DNA from: Corynebacterium auriscanis
Lineage (GTDB): Bacteria; Actinomycetota; Actinomycetes; Mycobacteriales; Mycobacteriaceae
Assembly: GCF_030408435.1 (NCBI RefSeq)
Contig: NZ_CP047046.1
Location: 974,572 to 1,038,571 of the forward strand
DNA length: 64,000 nt
Direction: 5' to 3'
Shown here: piece by piece, positions 30,714-41,060 of the stretch
Position numbering within the stretch: the stretch's first letter is position 1
Layout: the number at the start of each line of letters is the position of its first letter
Notes under the pieces: model-generated
Told to the model about the DNA's origin: nothing
What the model saw: the letters and a program-made list of their open reading frames with translations, nothing else
Databases searched by the model: none
Translations under genes and position numbers: made by a program

Positions 30714-31465
30714 TGTCACAAAACGCGAATACCAAGTTGACCCTGTTGCCCGCTGTCGATGTTGCCGAGGGCCAGGCGGTGCGCCTGACCCAAGGTGCTG
30801 CGGGAACCGAAACCAGTTACGGTTCCCCCTTAGAGGCCGCCTTGGAGTGGCAGAATGCCGGCGCCGATTGGATCCACTTGGTGGACTTGGATGCTGCGTT
30901 TGGGCGTGGATCCAACTTCGACATCCTCAACGAGGTCACCGGTGCGCTCGATATCGACGTGGAGCTGTCCGGCGGAATCCGCGATGACGAGTCCCTCGAG
31001 CGTGCCCTGTCCACCGGGTGCCGGCGCGTCAACATTGGTACCGCAGCCCTCGAGAATCCGCAGTGGTGCGAGGAGATTATTCAGAAGTACGGCGATCGGG
31101 TAGCCATCGGCCTGGATACCCGCGAGATTGATGGCGAGTGGCGCCTGCGCGGTCGCGGATGGACGTCCGATGGTGGTGACTTGTGGGAGGTCCTAGAGCG
31201 TTTGGATTCCCAAGGTGTCAGCCGCGTAGTGGTTACCGATGTCAGTCGCGACGGTATGCTCAACGGACCGAATATCGACCTTCTGCGCGACGTTTCCGCT
31301 GCTACGCAAGCCCCTGTTGTTGCCTCCGGCGGTATCTCCAGCTTGGACGACCTGCGGGCGCTGCGCCAGATCGTGGCGGAGGGCGTGGATTCTGCCATCG
31401 TCGGTAAGGCCCTATACGCCGGCAAGTTCACACTGGCTGAGGCGCTGGAGGTCGCTGGGCAATGA
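30713..31465 (+). CDS. priA: phosphoribosyl isomerase, probably bifunctional PriA (HisA/TrpF)
   Basis: A 250-residue (beta-alpha)8 barrel. As HisA it isomerises ProFAR in histidine synthesis. [15 protein letters not shown] holds the first catalytic Asp and [11 protein letters not shown] the second. [12 protein letters not shown] keeps the Arg and Trp that bind phosphoribosyl anthranilate in M. tuberculosis PriA; these are changed in the subHisA enzymes of corynebacteria that acquired a second trp operon (from memory). No trpF is seen in this window near trpC, so this enzyme probably also does the TrpF step. Overlaps impA by 4 bp. Confidence 0.88.
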   Translation: MSQNANTKLTLLPAVDVAEGQAVRLTQGAAGTETSYGSPLEAALEWQNAGADWIHLVDLDAAFGRGSNFDILNEVTGALDIDVELSGGIRDDESLERALSTGCRRVNIGTAALENPQWCEEIIQKYGDRVAIGLDTREIDGEWRLRGRGWTSDGGDLWEVLERLDSQGVSRVVVTDVSRDGMLNGPNIDLLRDVSAATQAPVVASGGISSLDDLRALRQIVAEGVDSAIVGKALYAGKFTLAEALEVAGQ

Positions 31466-32406
31466 GTGGGCTAGATACCCGCGCACTGTTGGCGGTAGCA
31501 GAAGCTGCCGTCGACGAAGCGGAATCCACCTTCACCGCCGCAGTCGGTGCTGAACCGGAGATCATTAAATCCCCAGGGGATTTCGCCACGGAGGCCGACC
31601 TCACCGTGGAGCGACAGCTGCGCACTCTTTTGACGCAATACACCGGCCTTCCCGTGCACGGTGAAGAATACGGCACAGTACTGCCAGGGGAGCAACCCGT
31701 AGAACGTATCCCAGCAGACGATATGGCTGATGGATTGGACGGTCCGCGTCGGCGTCGGAAGAATCACAACGGCACCGAAGAGTTACCGGAAACCTACTGG
31801 GTGGTCGACCCGATCGACGGCACGGCCAACTACGCAGTCGGCAACCCGTTTGCCTGCATTTTGGTTTCACTGATCCACCACGGTGATATTCAACTATCTG
31901 TGACTGAAATGCCCCTGCTGGGCAAGCGCATTACCGCCCGCCGCGGGCACGGCCTGTTCGTCGATGGTCACCCAGCCCGGTCGATGCCACCCTCCGATCC
32001 CGGGGTGACCCAGATTAGTTTCGGTTCTATCTTGTCCCAACGCCGCGGTAACTTGCCCATTTCCTATCGCCAGGACATGCTCAACGAGATCGGAAAGTCC
32101 TACCCACGGATGCGCGTGACGGGCTCAGTGGGTATTGACTTGGCCTTCACCGCCGCCGGTGTGTTCGGCGGAACGGTAACTTTCAGCCCGAACCTGTGGG
32201 ATAACGCCGCGGGCATCCTAGCCGTGCAGGAAAACGGGGGAGTGGCCACCGACTTCGCTGGAAATCCGTGGCGCCCCGGGGTTTCAGGCTTGGTAGCCGG
32301 CGAGCCCGAGGTGCATGCCACCCTGATCCAACACATTCAATCCGTTCCCATCGGCACTGCGGCCCGTACGGCCCAGGATGTCATGGACCGAGGAGGCATT
32401 CGATGA
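31462..32406 (+). CDS. impA: inositol monophosphatase family protein
   Basis: A 314-residue magnesium-dependent phosphatase of the IMPase fold: [23 protein letters not shown] (metal Glu), [15 protein letters not shown] (metal Asp pair) and [16 protein letters not shown] loop of about 25 residues ([21 protein letters not shown]) sits between the first and second metal motifs. The position between hisA and hisF is the same in C. glutamicum and M. tuberculosis. It may act on inositol phosphate or on histidinol phosphate; sequence cannot decide. Overlaps hisA and hisF by a few bases. Confidence 0.88.
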   Translation: MSGLDTRALLAVAEAAVDEAESTFTAAVGAEPEIIKSPGDFATEADLTVERQLRTLLTQYTGLPVHGEEYGTVLPGEQPVERIPADDMADGLDGPRRRRKNHNGTEELPETYWVVDPIDGTANYAVGNPFACILVSLIHHGDIQLSVTEMPLLGKRITARRGHGLFVDGHPARSMPPSDPGVTQISFGSILSQRRGNLPISYRQDMLNEIGKSYPRMRVTGSVGIDLAFTAAGVFGGTVTFSPNLWDNAAGILAVQENGGVATDFAGNPWRPGVSGLVAGEPEVHATLIQHIQSVPIGTAARTAQDVMDRGGIR

Positions 32407-33161
32407 CGTTGACCACCCGCGTGATTCCCTGTCTGGACGTCGACAACGGCCGCGTTGTCAAGGGCGTGAATTTCCAGGGGCTGCGCGATGCCGGCGATCC
32501 CGTTGAGCTCGCCGCGCGCTACGACCGCGAGGGAGCCGATGAACTGACGTTTCTGGATGTCTCCGCGTCGAAGGACGGTCGGGGCACCATGTTGGAGGTG
32601 GTGCGTCGCACTGCCGAGCAGGTGTTCATTCCGCTAACCGTTGGCGGTGGCGTGCGTTCGGCCGAGGACGTGGACGCACTACTGCGTGCGGGAGCCGATA
32701 AAGTCTCGGTCAATTCCTCTGCGGTCGCACGCCCCGAACTGCTCCGCGAGCTGTCCGAGCGCTTCGGTGCTCAGTGCATCGTCTTGTCGGTCGATGCGCG
32801 CCGAACTGCTGATGGTTCCTTCGAAGTCACCACCCATGGAGGTACCAAGTCCGCGGGCCTGGATGCCCTGGAATGGGCGAAGAAGGGTGAGGCGTTGGGC
32901 GTCGGTGAAATCCTGTTGAACTCCATGGATGGCGATGGCACCAAGTCCGGATTCGATCTCGAGCTGATTGAGGCAGTGCGGGCTCAGGTGAGCATCCCCG
33001 TCATCGCCTCCGGCGGCGCAGGCAAGGCCGAGCACTTCCCGCCGGCAGTGCACGCTGGAGCCGATGCTGTACTGGCTGCGTCCATCTTCCACTTCGGAGA
33101 GGTCTCCATTCCCGAGGTGAAATCCGCCATGGCAGCAGCGGGGTTGGAGGTTCGACAGTGA
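32403..33161 (+). CDS. hisF: imidazole glycerol phosphate synthase, cyclase subunit
   Basis: Makes imidazole-glycerol phosphate and AICAR from PRFAR with ammonia from HisH. The 252-residue barrel has [17 protein letters not shown] with the catalytic Asp, [38 protein letters not shown] with the second Asp, and [14 protein letters not shown]. An open frame extends 45 codons upstream into impA, but [12 protein letters not shown] at 32403 is the family start. Overlaps both neighbours by 4 bp. Confidence 0.96.
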   Translation: MTLTTRVIPCLDVDNGRVVKGVNFQGLRDAGDPVELAARYDREGADELTFLDVSASKDGRGTMLEVVRRTAEQVFIPLTVGGGVRSAEDVDALLRAGADKVSVNSSAVARPELLRELSERFGAQCIVLSVDARRTADGSFEVTTHGGTKSAGLDALEWAKKGEALGVGEILLNSMDGDGTKSGFDLELIEAVRAQVSIPVIASGGAGKAEHFPPAVHAGADAVLAASIFHFGEVSIPEVKSAMAAAGLEVRQ

Positions 33162-33535
33162 GCGACGACTACTCGCTCGACCCCGTGATCGCAGCACGGT
33201 TAAAGCGCAACGACGCGGGCCTAGTCCCGGCCGTGGTTCAAGACGTATCCACCGGCGATGTTCTGATGATGGCTTGGATGAACGATACGGCTCTGGCCCG
33301 CACACTGGCCACACGCGAAGCCACCTATTGGTCACGCTCCCGCCAGGAATTGTGGATCAAGGGCGCCACCAGTGGCCACACCCAGCTCGTGCACGAAGTT
33401 CGTTTGGACTGCGACGGAGACACGGTCTTGTTGAAGGTAGACCAGGTCGGCGCGGCCTGCCATACCGGCGACTGGACTTGTTTCGACGCCGCCCGTCTTG
33501 ACCAACCCCAAAACCCCGCAGGCGAAAACCAATAG
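33158..33535 (+). CDS. hisI: phosphoribosyl-AMP cyclohydrolase
   Basis: Opens the purine ring of PR-AMP. The 125-residue protein is the cyclohydrolase domain alone; the HisE function must lie elsewhere. Motifs: [41 protein letters not shown], then [26 protein letters not shown] with the zinc-binding Asp and Cys residues. GTG start coupled to the hisF stop. Last his gene; trpE follows after 16 bp, so his and trp genes may be read as one unit. Confidence 0.95.
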   Translation: MSDDYSLDPVIAARLKRNDAGLVPAVVQDVSTGDVLMMAWMNDTALARTLATREATYWSRSRQELWIKGATSGHTQLVHEVRLDCDGDTVLLKVDQVGAACHTGDWTCFDAARLDQPQNPAGENQ

Positions 33536-33551
33536 GGCACAATAGACTTCC

Positions 33552-35123
33552 ATGAGCACCAGCACCCACGTGACCAGCCGCGAGCAATTCCGGGTATTGG
33601 CGAAAAGCCACCGTGTGGTCCCGGTAGCGCGGAAAGTTCTCGCCGACCAAGACACAGCCCTGTCGGTGTACCGGAAACTCGCCGCGGATCGACCCGGCAC
33701 GTTCTTGCTGGAATCCGCTGCACACGGGCAGTCGTGGTCGCGTTATTCGTTCATCGGCACGGGCTCGCGTTGTGCGCTGTCGGCGAAAAACGGTGTGGTG
33801 CGGTGGCTGGGGGAGCCACCGGTGGACCTGGCCGTGGATGTGGACATAAACCCACTGACAGCCGTTGCGGATGTGCTGCAAGCGCTGCACACTAACCCGC
33901 CAGCCGGATTGCCCCCGCTGACGTCCGGTTTGGTGGGTTATATGGGTTACGACATGGTCCGTTACATCGAGGACCTGCCCGATACCTGCACTGATGACCT
34001 AAATCTGCCCGATATGGTCCAGTTGCTGGTTGAGGATATGGCCGTCGTGGATCACCACGAGGGCTCGGTGTGGCTCATCGCCAACGTCATCAATTGGGAT
34101 AACTCCGATAACCGGGTGGATGACGCCTACGACGAAGCCATAGCGCGCATCAACGCAATGACCAGTCGGCTCGCTGGTGGGGTAGAGCGGGGCGTCGATA
34201 CATTTTCGACGCCTACCCCCTCCCCACGAAGGCAGCGCAACCAGAGCGACCACTTTGCGCGGATCGAGCAGTGCAAGGAACACATCCGGGCAGGTGATGC
34301 CTTCCAGATTGTGCTGTCCCAGCGGTTCGAGATGCAAACAACTGTGGCGCCACTGGATGTGTACCGCATGCTGCGCGTGGCTAACCCCAGCCCGTACATG
34401 TTCTTGGTCAACGTGCCGAATGACGAATTCACGCAGACAGCTTTCACGATCGTGGGTTCCTCGCCGGAATCCCTAGTGCGCGTGCAAGGCCGCGAGGTGA
34501 CCACGTTCCCCATTGCGGGTTCGCGACCACGTGGGGCGACGGTGGAGCAGGATATTCAGTACGAAAAGGACCTGGTCAACGACGAAAAGGAGAACTCCGA
34601 GCACCTCATGTTGGTGGACTTGGGGCGCAATGACTTGGGCAGGGTGTGTGAACCCGGATCGGTGGAGGTTCACGACTTCCGCCACGTTGAGCGCTACAGC
34701 GCGATCATGCACTTGGTCTCCGGTGTGAGCGGTCAGCTGGCTGCGGGAAAAACTGCCGTCGATGCTTTCGCAGCTACGTTCCCAGCGGGCACGTTGTCCG
34801 GGGCGCCCAAACCCTCGGCGCTGAGCATCATTGACCGGTTGGAGCAGACGCGTCGTGGTGTGTATGGCGGCACTGTTGGCTACTTTGACTTCACGGGCAA
34901 TACGGATCAGGCGATTGCCATCCGCACGGGTGTATATAAGGACGGCACGGTGTACGTGCAGGCGGGCGGTGGAATCGTCGCGGATTCGGATCCCTTAGCC
35001 GAGGACGAGGAAACTCAAAACAAGGCGGCCGCGGTGCTGCGTGCGGTGGCGGCGGCCGGGACACTCAGCACGGCCGGGACACTCAGCACGGCCGGGACAG
35101 CCCAGGCCGAAGAGGGAGACTAG
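33552..35123 (+). CDS. trpE: anthranilate synthase component I
   Basis: Makes anthranilate from chorismate with TrpG, which is not in this window. The 523-residue protein has the N-terminal feedback segment FLLESA near residue 52, DHFARIEQCKEHIRAGDAFQIVLSQRF, FPIAGSRPRGAT, DLGRNDLGRV and FPAGTLSGAPKPSAL. The C-terminal end is unusual: an 18-bp DNA repeat makes the string GTLSTA twice and a third partial copy (35055-35099). Only 16 bp separate it from hisI, and no leader peptide or attenuator is visible. Confidence 0.95.
   Translation: MSTSTHVTSREQFRVLAKSHRVVPVARKVLADQDTALSVYRKLAADRPGTFLLESAAHGQSWSRYSFIGTGSRCALSAKNGVVRWLGEPPVDLAVDVDINPLTAVADVLQALHTNPPAGLPPLTSGLVGYMGYDMVRYIEDLPDTCTDDLNLPDMVQLLVEDMAVVDHHEGSVWLIANVINWDNSDNRVDDAYDEAIARINAMTSRLAGGVERGVDTFSTPTPSPRRQRNQSDHFARIEQCKEHIRAGDAFQIVLSQRFEMQTTVAPLDVYRMLRVANPSPYMFLVNVPNDEFTQTAFTIVGSSPESLVRVQGREVTTFPIAGSRPRGATVEQDIQYEKDLVNDEKENSEHLMLVDLGRNDLGRVCEPGSVEVHDFRHVERYSAIMHLVSGVSGQLAAGKTAVDAFAATFPAGTLSGAPKPSALSIIDRLEQTRRGVYGGTVGYFDFTGNTDQAIAIRTGVYKDGTVYVQAGGGIVADSDPLAEDEETQNKAAAVLRAVAAAGTLSTAGTLSTAGTAQAEEGD
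35055..35099 (+). repeat. 18-bp tandem repeat in the 3' end of trpE
   Basis: GCCGGGACACTCAGCACG occurs at 35055-35072 and 35073-35090, followed by a half copy (35091-35099). It encodes Ala-Gly-Thr-Leu-Ser-Thr repeats at the C-terminus, beyond the conserved domain, and could expand or shrink without a frame change. Confidence 0.9.
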
Positions 35124-35128
35124 AACAC

Positions 35129-35791
35129 ATGAAAAAGAATCGTGCGGCCCTTGTGCTCGTCGGGCTGAGCGCCATCGGATTGTGGGTGGCGGGGCGTCTG
35201 AAGTTCCTCACAGCTACGGTCTCCGACGACAAGGCCGGGGATTCCGTGAAAACTCTCGTTGGTTCCGTGTGGGATCCGGCGATGGTTCCGCTGGCGTTGG
35301 CGATGATCGCCGCGGTCATCCTAACCCTCGCCGTGGAGCCCGTGATTCGGCGATTTCTCGGTGGTGTGGTCGCGGTACTGGCGGCGGTGGCCAGCTTCCG
35401 TTCGGTGACTTTGTTGACTTCCGACGTCGACCTCGCTCGTGCCCGGAACATTCTCGCGTCGGGTTCTGCTACGCAGCGGGCCACGAAGCCCGTGCAAATC
35501 TCGGAATGGGCGCAGGTCACCGACGCACAGGTGCATACCATGCCCGTCGTCGTGGCATTGGTGGCCGCCACATTGGGTGTGATCGGTGGTGTGCTGTTGT
35601 TGATGCAACCGGGCAAGGCTTCGAAGGGGCACTCCCGGTACGAAACTCCGGAAAACCGCCGTGCGGGGGCGAAGGAAGATCTAGCGGAGAACCCCAATAA
35701 TTCACGCGCTCTGTGGGATGTCATGGATACGGGGGTGGACCCCACCGACGATGATTCTGACGATTTCACCCCGCCTACGCGAGGTCGATAA
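35129..35791 (+). CDS. Trp-operon-associated membrane protein (TIGR02234-like)
   Basis: A 220-residue membrane protein with hydrophobic segments near 7-23, 48-66, 70-92 and 134-156 and an acidic C-terminal tail. It lies between trpE and trpC, the place of Rv1610 in M. tuberculosis and of the actinobacterial Trp-associated transmembrane family (PF09534), and the start MKKNRAALVLVGLSAIGLWVAGRLKF fits. The role is unknown; a link to tryptophan metabolism or transport is inferred from position only. 5 bp after trpE. Confidence 0.82.
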   Translation: MKKNRAALVLVGLSAIGLWVAGRLKFLTATVSDDKAGDSVKTLVGSVWDPAMVPLALAMIAAVILTLAVEPVIRRFLGGVVAVLAAVASFRSVTLLTSDVDLARARNILASGSATQRATKPVQISEWAQVTDAQVHTMPVVVALVAATLGVIGGVLLLMQPGKASKGHSRYETPENRRAGAKEDLAENPNNSRALWDVMDTGVDPTDDDSDDFTPPTRGR

Positions 35792-35864
35792 GCTATCCCC
35801 AGGCTCAAGTAGCTATTAGTAGTAATTCTCGCCACATTTTCATCCGAAGGACGGGGTGACCCAC

Positions 35865-36671
35865 ATGTCGACGGTTTTGGATCAGATCATCGCCGGAGTG
35901 CTGGAGGATCAGGCCGCCCGCGAGGCCAAGGTGCCATACGCCGAGATCAAAGCTCAGTCTCTAAACGCACCTGCGCCAATTGATGCGTATGCAGCGCTAT
36001 CGGGTCGCAGCGTGAAGGTCATCGCAGAGGTCAAGCGCGCGAGCCCCTCTAAGGGCAACCTCGCAGACATTCCGGAGCCCGAGGTGCTGGCCAAGGCCTA
36101 TGCCGATAATGGGGCCGCAGTCATTTCCTGCCTCACGGAAGAGCGCCGTTTTAAAGGCTCACTTGCTGATTTCGATGCCGTTCGAAGCGCAGTTGATATC
36201 CCCCTTCTGCGCAAGGACTTCATCGTCAACCCGTATCAGATCCACGAGGCTCGCGCCCACGGTGCTGACATGATTCTGCTGATCGTGGCGGCCCTGGACC
36301 AGGATCGGCTCTCAGCTTTGTTGGACCGCACGGAATCCTTGGGTATGACTGCCTTGGTGGAGGTACACACGGAGGAAGAAGCCGAGCGCGCGGTTGCCGC
36401 CGGGGCCAAGGTCATTGGTGTGAATGCCCGCAACCTCAAGACACTCGAAGTCGACATGGGTGTGTTTGGCCGTATCGCGCCCGCTTTGCCTTCATCGGTA
36501 ATCAAGGTCGCGGAATCTGGCGTCAAAGATAAGCATGACCTTTTGGCCTACGCCGGAGCAGGAGCCGACGCCGTGTTGGTAGGCGAGGGGCTGGTCACCG
36601 CGAGTATTCCGGGCCAGGCTTGCAAGGAATTGGTCGTGGCTGGTCAGCACCCCTCATGCCCACAGTCCTGA
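35865..36671 (+). CDS. trpC: indole-3-glycerol phosphate synthase
   Basis: Closes the indole ring. A 268-residue single-domain barrel, not fused to TrpF. Motifs: [16 protein letters not shown] (catalytic Lys), [62 protein letters not shown] and [31 protein letters not shown] chose ATG 35865 over the in-frame GTG at 35856, as [14 protein letters not shown] matches the mycobacterial start; GAAGGAC lies upstream of both. The lack of a TrpF domain supports the PriA call for the hisA gene. Confidence 0.95.
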   Translation: MSTVLDQIIAGVLEDQAAREAKVPYAEIKAQSLNAPAPIDAYAALSGRSVKVIAEVKRASPSKGNLADIPEPEVLAKAYADNGAAVISCLTEERRFKGSLADFDAVRSAVDIPLLRKDFIVNPYQIHEARAHGADMILLIVAALDQDRLSALLDRTESLGMTALVEVHTEEEAERAVAAGAKVIGVNARNLKTLEVDMGVFGRIAPALPSSVIKVAESGVKDKHDLLAYAGAGADAVLVGEGLVTASIPGQACKELVVAGQHPSCPQS

Positions 36672-36695
36672 GCTGGGCAAGTAGCATAGTCACTT

Positions 36696-37940
36696 GTGAG
36701 TGACAAAACCCCATTGCCGACAGCGGGCGAAGTTCTAGCTACGCCCACCCATCATGAACCCGACGAGCGTGGTCACTGGGGTGACTTCGGTGGTCGGTAC
36801 GTTCCCGAGGCCCTGATGGCCGTCATTGACGAGATCACCGATGCCTGGTCCAAGGCGAAGGCCGATCAGGCTTACCTCGATGAACTTGATGAGCTACACC
36901 GCACCTACACTGGTCGCCCATCGCCGTTGTACTTCGCGAAGCGCTTTTCCGAGGCCGTAGGCGCGAATGTCTGGTTGAAGCGCGAAGATCTGAACCATAC
37001 CGGGTCCCACAAGATCAATAACGTGCTGGGGCAGGTCCTGCTGGCCAAGCGCATGGGTAAAACCCAGGTCATTGCTGAAACCGGCGCTGGTCAGCACGGT
37101 GTGGCCACCGCCACCGCCTGTGCCCTCATGGGTATTAAATGCCGCATCTATATGGGCGAGGTGGATGCGAACCGTCAGGCTCTAAACATTGCCCGCATGC
37201 GCCTGTTGGGTGCGGAAGTAGAAGTGGTCACGATCGGTTCTCGCACCTTGAAGGATGCGATTAACGAGGCCATGCGTTACTGGGTCGCCCACGATGAGGA
37301 CACCTATTACTGCTTCGGCACCGCCGCCGGCCCGCACCCGTTCCCACAAATGGTTCGCGATTTGCAGCGCATCATTGGTTCGGAGGCACGCCAGCAGATT
37401 CTAGAAGAAACCGGCCAGCTGCCCGATACTGTCGTGGCGTGCGTGGGCGGCGGATCTAACGCCATTGGTTTGTTCCACCCCTTTATTAATGACGAGTCCG
37501 TGAAGATCGTCGGCGCAGAGGCCGCTGGTGACGGCCTAGATTCCGGCCGCCACGCCGCGCCCATCAACATGGGTGCACAAGGTGTGTTCCAAGGCGCGTT
37601 TTCCGACCTCATGCAAAACGAAGACGGGCAGATCATTGAGTCCCATTCCATTTCCGCGGGCTTGGACTACCCGGGCGTCGGCCCAGAGCATTCCCAATTG
37701 CACAGCGAAGGCCGAGCCGAGTATCTAGCCATCACCGATGCCGAGGCCATGGATGCGTTCCAACAGTTGTCGCGTACGGAGGGGATTATCCCAGCTATTG
37801 AATCGGCGCACGGGGTGGCGGCTGCAGTGAAGGTAGCGGCCCGCGAACCCGGTAGCACCATCATCGTGAACCTGTCTGGACGTGGCGACAAGGATGTCGA
37901 TACCGCGGCGAAGTGGTTCAACCAGGAAGGGGAGAATTAA
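36696..37940 (+). CDS. trpB: tryptophan synthase beta chain
   Basis: PLP enzyme that joins indole and serine. The 414-residue TrpB1-type protein has [30 protein letters not shown] (PLP Lys), [48 protein letters not shown] and the C-terminal NLSGRGDKD. Starts with GTG at 36696, 24 bp after trpC. Its 3' end carries the Shine-Dalgarno for trpA (GAAGGGGAG). Confidence 0.97.
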   Translation: MSDKTPLPTAGEVLATPTHHEPDERGHWGDFGGRYVPEALMAVIDEITDAWSKAKADQAYLDELDELHRTYTGRPSPLYFAKRFSEAVGANVWLKREDLNHTGSHKINNVLGQVLLAKRMGKTQVIAETGAGQHGVATATACALMGIKCRIYMGEVDANRQALNIARMRLLGAEVEVVTIGSRTLKDAINEAMRYWVAHDEDTYYCFGTAAGPHPFPQMVRDLQRIIGSEARQQILEETGQLPDTVVACVGGGSNAIGLFHPFINDESVKIVGAEAAGDGLDSGRHAAPINMGAQGVFQGAFSDLMQNEDGQIIESHSISAGLDYPGVGPEHSQLHSEGRAEYLAITDAEAMDAFQQLSRTEGIIPAIESAHGVAAAVKVAAREPGSTIIVNLSGRGDKDVDTAAKWFNQEGEN

Positions 37941-37942
37941 CC

Positions 37943-38788
37943 ATGACTGAGGTAACCACTGAAGCAGCCCGCCCGGCGCAGCAATCCCGTCTGGCACAGG
38001 TGTTCCACCAAGCCAACGAGGGTAACCGCGCTGCGTTCGTAGCCTACATGCCCGCGGGATTCCCGAATGCCGAGGAATCGCGGGAAATCTTCGCGGCCCT
38101 AGCCGAGCACGCGGACCTCATTGAGGTTGGCATTCCCTTTACAGATCCCATGATGGACGGTCCCACGATCCAGGCGGCAGCCGATGAGGCCTTGGATAAC
38201 GGATTCCGCGTGGCCCAGACGTTCGATGCGGTGCGGACTGTCACCGAAGCTGGTGGCCACGCCGTCATCATGAGCTACTGGAATCCCGTGTTGCAATACG
38301 GCCCGGAGCGATTCGCGGAGGATTTGGCTGCCACGGGTGGCTTGGGTTCGATCATCCCGGATTTGCTACCGGAGGAAGCTGAGCGCTGGACCAAGGCCTG
38401 CGAGAAGCACGGTCTGTCCCCGGTGTACTTGGTTGCTCCCTCAACCACGCCGGAGCGCCTGCAGATGACCGTCAACGCAGGAAACGGTTTTGTTTACGCC
38501 GCCTCTCACATGGGTGTCACCGGCGCGCAGGAGGAAGTGTCTTCCCATGCCCGCGAGCTCGTGCAGCGCACCCGTGAGGCCACCGACTTGCCAGTCGCGG
38601 TGGGTCTTGGTGTGCGCGACGGCAATCAGGCTGCGAGTATCGCTGCCTTCGCCGATGGTGTTATCGTCGGCTCCGCTTTGATCCAGGCGGTTCAAGCTGG
38701 CCGGGATGGCGCTGGTCAAGACAACGGGGCCAACAAGGACCGCATGATTGCCCTAGCCCGTGAACTGCGGGAGGGTTGCCAGCGCTAA
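37943..38788 (+). CDS. trpA: tryptophan synthase alpha chain
   Basis: Cleaves indole-glycerol phosphate to indole, passed to TrpB. The 281-residue barrel has [35 protein letters not shown] (the Glu and Asp catalytic pair), [26 protein letters not shown] and [12 protein letters not shown]. The ATG at 37943 follows the trpB stop by 2 bp; an earlier in-frame GTG at 37913 is inside trpB and less likely. The stop shares one base with the lgt start (TAATG). Confidence 0.96.
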   Translation: MTEVTTEAARPAQQSRLAQVFHQANEGNRAAFVAYMPAGFPNAEESREIFAALAEHADLIEVGIPFTDPMMDGPTIQAAADEALDNGFRVAQTFDAVRTVTEAGGHAVIMSYWNPVLQYGPERFAEDLAATGGLGSIIPDLLPEEAERWTKACEKHGLSPVYLVAPSTTPERLQMTVNAGNGFVYAASHMGVTGAQEEVSSHARELVQRTREATDLPVAVGLGVRDGNQAASIAAFADGVIVGSALIQAVQAGRDGAGQDNGANKDRMIALARELREGCQR

Positions 38789-39606
38789 TGGTTACCACGT
38801 ACCTCGCTAACATTCCCTCTCCACCACAGGGCGTGTGGCATTTGGGGCCTATCCCGATCCGAGCGTATGCCCTGTGCATCCTCACCGGCGTGGTCGTGGC
38901 CTACTTCTGGACGCGCAAGCGTTACGCGGACCGCGGGGGAGATCCCGAACTCGTCGTGGATGCCCTGTTAGTCGCCATCCCCTTCGGCATCATCGGTGCT
39001 CGCCTGTACCACGTGATCACCGATCACGAGAAATACTTCGGCCCTGGTCGCGACCCCATCGATGCATTCAAAATCACCAACGGTGGCCTCGGCATCTGGG
39101 GCGCCATTGTTCTAGGCAGCCTCGCTGTCTGGTTGCTGTTTAAGTTTAAGAAAGTGCCGCTTTCTCCTTTTGCCGACGCCGTCGCGCCCACCATCGCTCT
39201 AGCCCAAGCTATCGGGCGCCTCGGCAACTGGTTTAACCAGGAGCTTTACGGTGGCCCGTCTACCGCACCCTGGGCATTGGAAATCTACCAGCGGGTCGAT
39301 GGCCGATCCACGGGTCAAGTCCTCGAGGTTGTCCAGCCCACCTTCCTTTACGAGATGCTGTGGAATCTACTCGTCGTTGTGCTCCTCCTAGTGATCGATA
39401 GGCACTGGCGAATGGACCGCGGACGGTTGTTTATGTTGTACGTTGCGGCTTACACCTTTGGGCGCTTCTTCATTGAGAACATGCGCACCGATCCCGCTAC
39501 GACGGTCTTTGGGGATATCCGGATCAACGTTGTGGTGTCCGCAGTTGTCTTCTTAATCGCGATGGGTTTGTTCTTGTTTAATTCCCTTCGCAAGCGCCCC
39601 CAGTAG
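38788..39606 (+). CDS. lgt: prolipoprotein diacylglyceryl transferase
   Basis: Adds diacylglycerol to the lipobox cysteine of prolipoproteins, before LspA acts; substrates in this window include the lipoproteins at 2511, 3053, 23126 and 47751. The 272-residue membrane protein has seven hydrophobic segments, [34 protein letters not shown] (essential Arg and Asn) and [12 protein letters not shown]. Translationally coupled to trpA, a conserved actinobacterial arrangement. Confidence 0.95.
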   Translation: MVTTYLANIPSPPQGVWHLGPIPIRAYALCILTGVVVAYFWTRKRYADRGGDPELVVDALLVAIPFGIIGARLYHVITDHEKYFGPGRDPIDAFKITNGGLGIWGAIVLGSLAVWLLFKFKKVPLSPFADAVAPTIALAQAIGRLGNWFNQELYGGPSTAPWALEIYQRVDGRSTGQVLEVVQPTFLYEMLWNLLVVVLLLVIDRHWRMDRGRLFMLYVAAYTFGRFFIENMRTDPATTVFGDIRINVVVSAVVFLIAMGLFLFNSLRKRPQ

Positions 39607-39640
39607 CGGGAGCCCAGAGCGCAGGGTTATTCTCGAGGGC

Positions 39641-41059
39641 GTGGATAGAAGAACGAAGATCGTATGTACCCTCGGTCCCGCAGTTGCCTCGAAAGAAGGC
39701 ATCACGGGCCTCGTCAATGCGGGCATGAATGTTGCCCGCCTGAATTTCTCCCACGGTGAGCACGCTGACCACGAGCAGAACTATAAGTGGGTGCGCGAGG
39801 CCACCGACGAAACCGGTAACGCAGTCGGCGTTCTCGCTGATCTCCAAGGTCCCAAGATTCGCCTCGGGCGCTTCGCTGAAGGCGCAACTGTCTGGGCTAC
39901 GGGCGAGACCGTCCGAATTACAGTCGACGACGTACAGGGCACCCACGACCGCGTGTCGACCACGTACAAGGGCTTGGCCCACGATGCTCGTCCCGGTGAC
40001 CGCCTGCTTGTCGACGATGGCAAGGTCGCCCTCGTCTGCAAGGAAGTCGACGGCAATGACGTGGTCTGCGAGGTCGTTGAAGGCGGCCCCGTCTCCAACA
40101 ACAAGGGCGTGTCACTGCCCGGCATGAATATCTCCACCCCAGCCCTGAGCGAAAAGGACCGTGAGGACCTGCGCTTCGCCCTCAAGCTGGGCGTGGATTT
40201 CATTGCGCTTTCTTTCGTTCGTTCCCCCTCCGATGTTGAGCTCGTCCGCGAAATCATGGACGAGGTTGGCCGGCGCGTGCCGGTTATTGCGAAGTTGGAG
40301 AAGCCCGAGGCCGTTGAATCCCTCGAGCCAATCATCCTAGCGTTTGATGCCGTCATGGTCGCCCGCGGTGACCTCGGTGTGGAGGTTCCTTTGGAGGAAG
40401 TTCCGCTAGTTCAAAAGCGTGCCATTCAGATCGCGCGCGAGAACGCTAAGCCCGTCATTGTGGCCACGCAGATGCTGGATTCCATGATCGAGAACTCTCG
40501 CCCCACTCGTGCGGAGGCCTCCGACGTTGCTAACGCGGTGTTGGATGGCGCCGATGCCGTCATGCTGTCCGGAGAGACCTCGGTGGGCAAGCACCCCATC
40601 ACCACCGTCGAAACGATGGCGCGCATTGTCTCTGCGGCCGAGGTCGATGGAGAGGTCCCACCGCTGACCCACCGTCCGCGCACTCGGCGGGGCGTCATCT
40701 CCTATGCGGCGAAGGACATCGGCGAGCGACTAAATGCGCGTGCCCTCGTGGCGTTTACGTCCTCGGGTGATACCGCCAAGCGAGTGGCTCGTCTGCGTTC
40801 GCGCCTGCCGTTGCTGGTGTTCACGCCGTTCCAGGCGGTGCGTTCGCAGTTGGCGTTGACATGGGGTGTGGAGACCTTCCTGACCGACGATGTTTCCACC
40901 ACTGACGAAATGATGGCCGCTGTCGATCAGGCCTTGCTGGGCATGGCCGAGTACAAGCATGACGACATGATGGTTGTCGTGGCGGGATCCCCTCCGGGAA
41001 TCTCCGGCAACACCAACATGATTCAGGTGCACCTGCTGGGGCAGGAGCACAAGCGCTAG
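39641..41059 (+). CDS. pyk: pyruvate kinase
   Basis: Last step of glycolysis, PEP plus ADP to pyruvate plus ATP. A 472-residue protein with RRTKIVCTLGPAVASKEGI, GMNVARLNFSHG, VLADLQGPKIRLGRF, LSFVRSPSDVE, VIAKLEKPEAVE (catalytic Lys), VMVARGDLGVEVPLE and ATQMLDSMIENSRPTRAEASDVANAVLDGADAVMLSGE. Starts with GTG at 39641. It follows lgt by 34 bp and ends 1 bp from the convergent amidohydrolase stop. Confidence 0.96.
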   Translation: MDRRTKIVCTLGPAVASKEGITGLVNAGMNVARLNFSHGEHADHEQNYKWVREATDETGNAVGVLADLQGPKIRLGRFAEGATVWATGETVRITVDDVQGTHDRVSTTYKGLAHDARPGDRLLVDDGKVALVCKEVDGNDVVCEVVEGGPVSNNKGVSLPGMNISTPALSEKDREDLRFALKLGVDFIALSFVRSPSDVELVREIMDEVGRRVPVIAKLEKPEAVESLEPIILAFDAVMVARGDLGVEVPLEEVPLVQKRAIQIARENAKPVIVATQMLDSMIENSRPTRAEASDVANAVLDGADAVMLSGETSVGKHPITTVETMARIVSAAEVDGEVPPLTHRPRTRRGVISYAAKDIGERLNARALVAFTSSGDTAKRVARLRSRLPLLVFTPFQAVRSQLALTWGVETFLTDDVSTTDEMMAAVDQALLGMAEYKHDDMMVVVAGSPPGISGNTNMIQVHLLGQEHKR

Positions 41060-41060
41060 T

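Noticed and set aside
33536..33551. trp leader peptide and attenuator before trpE
   Set aside because: Only 16 bp separate hisI and trpE; no Trp-rich short frame or hairpin is there.
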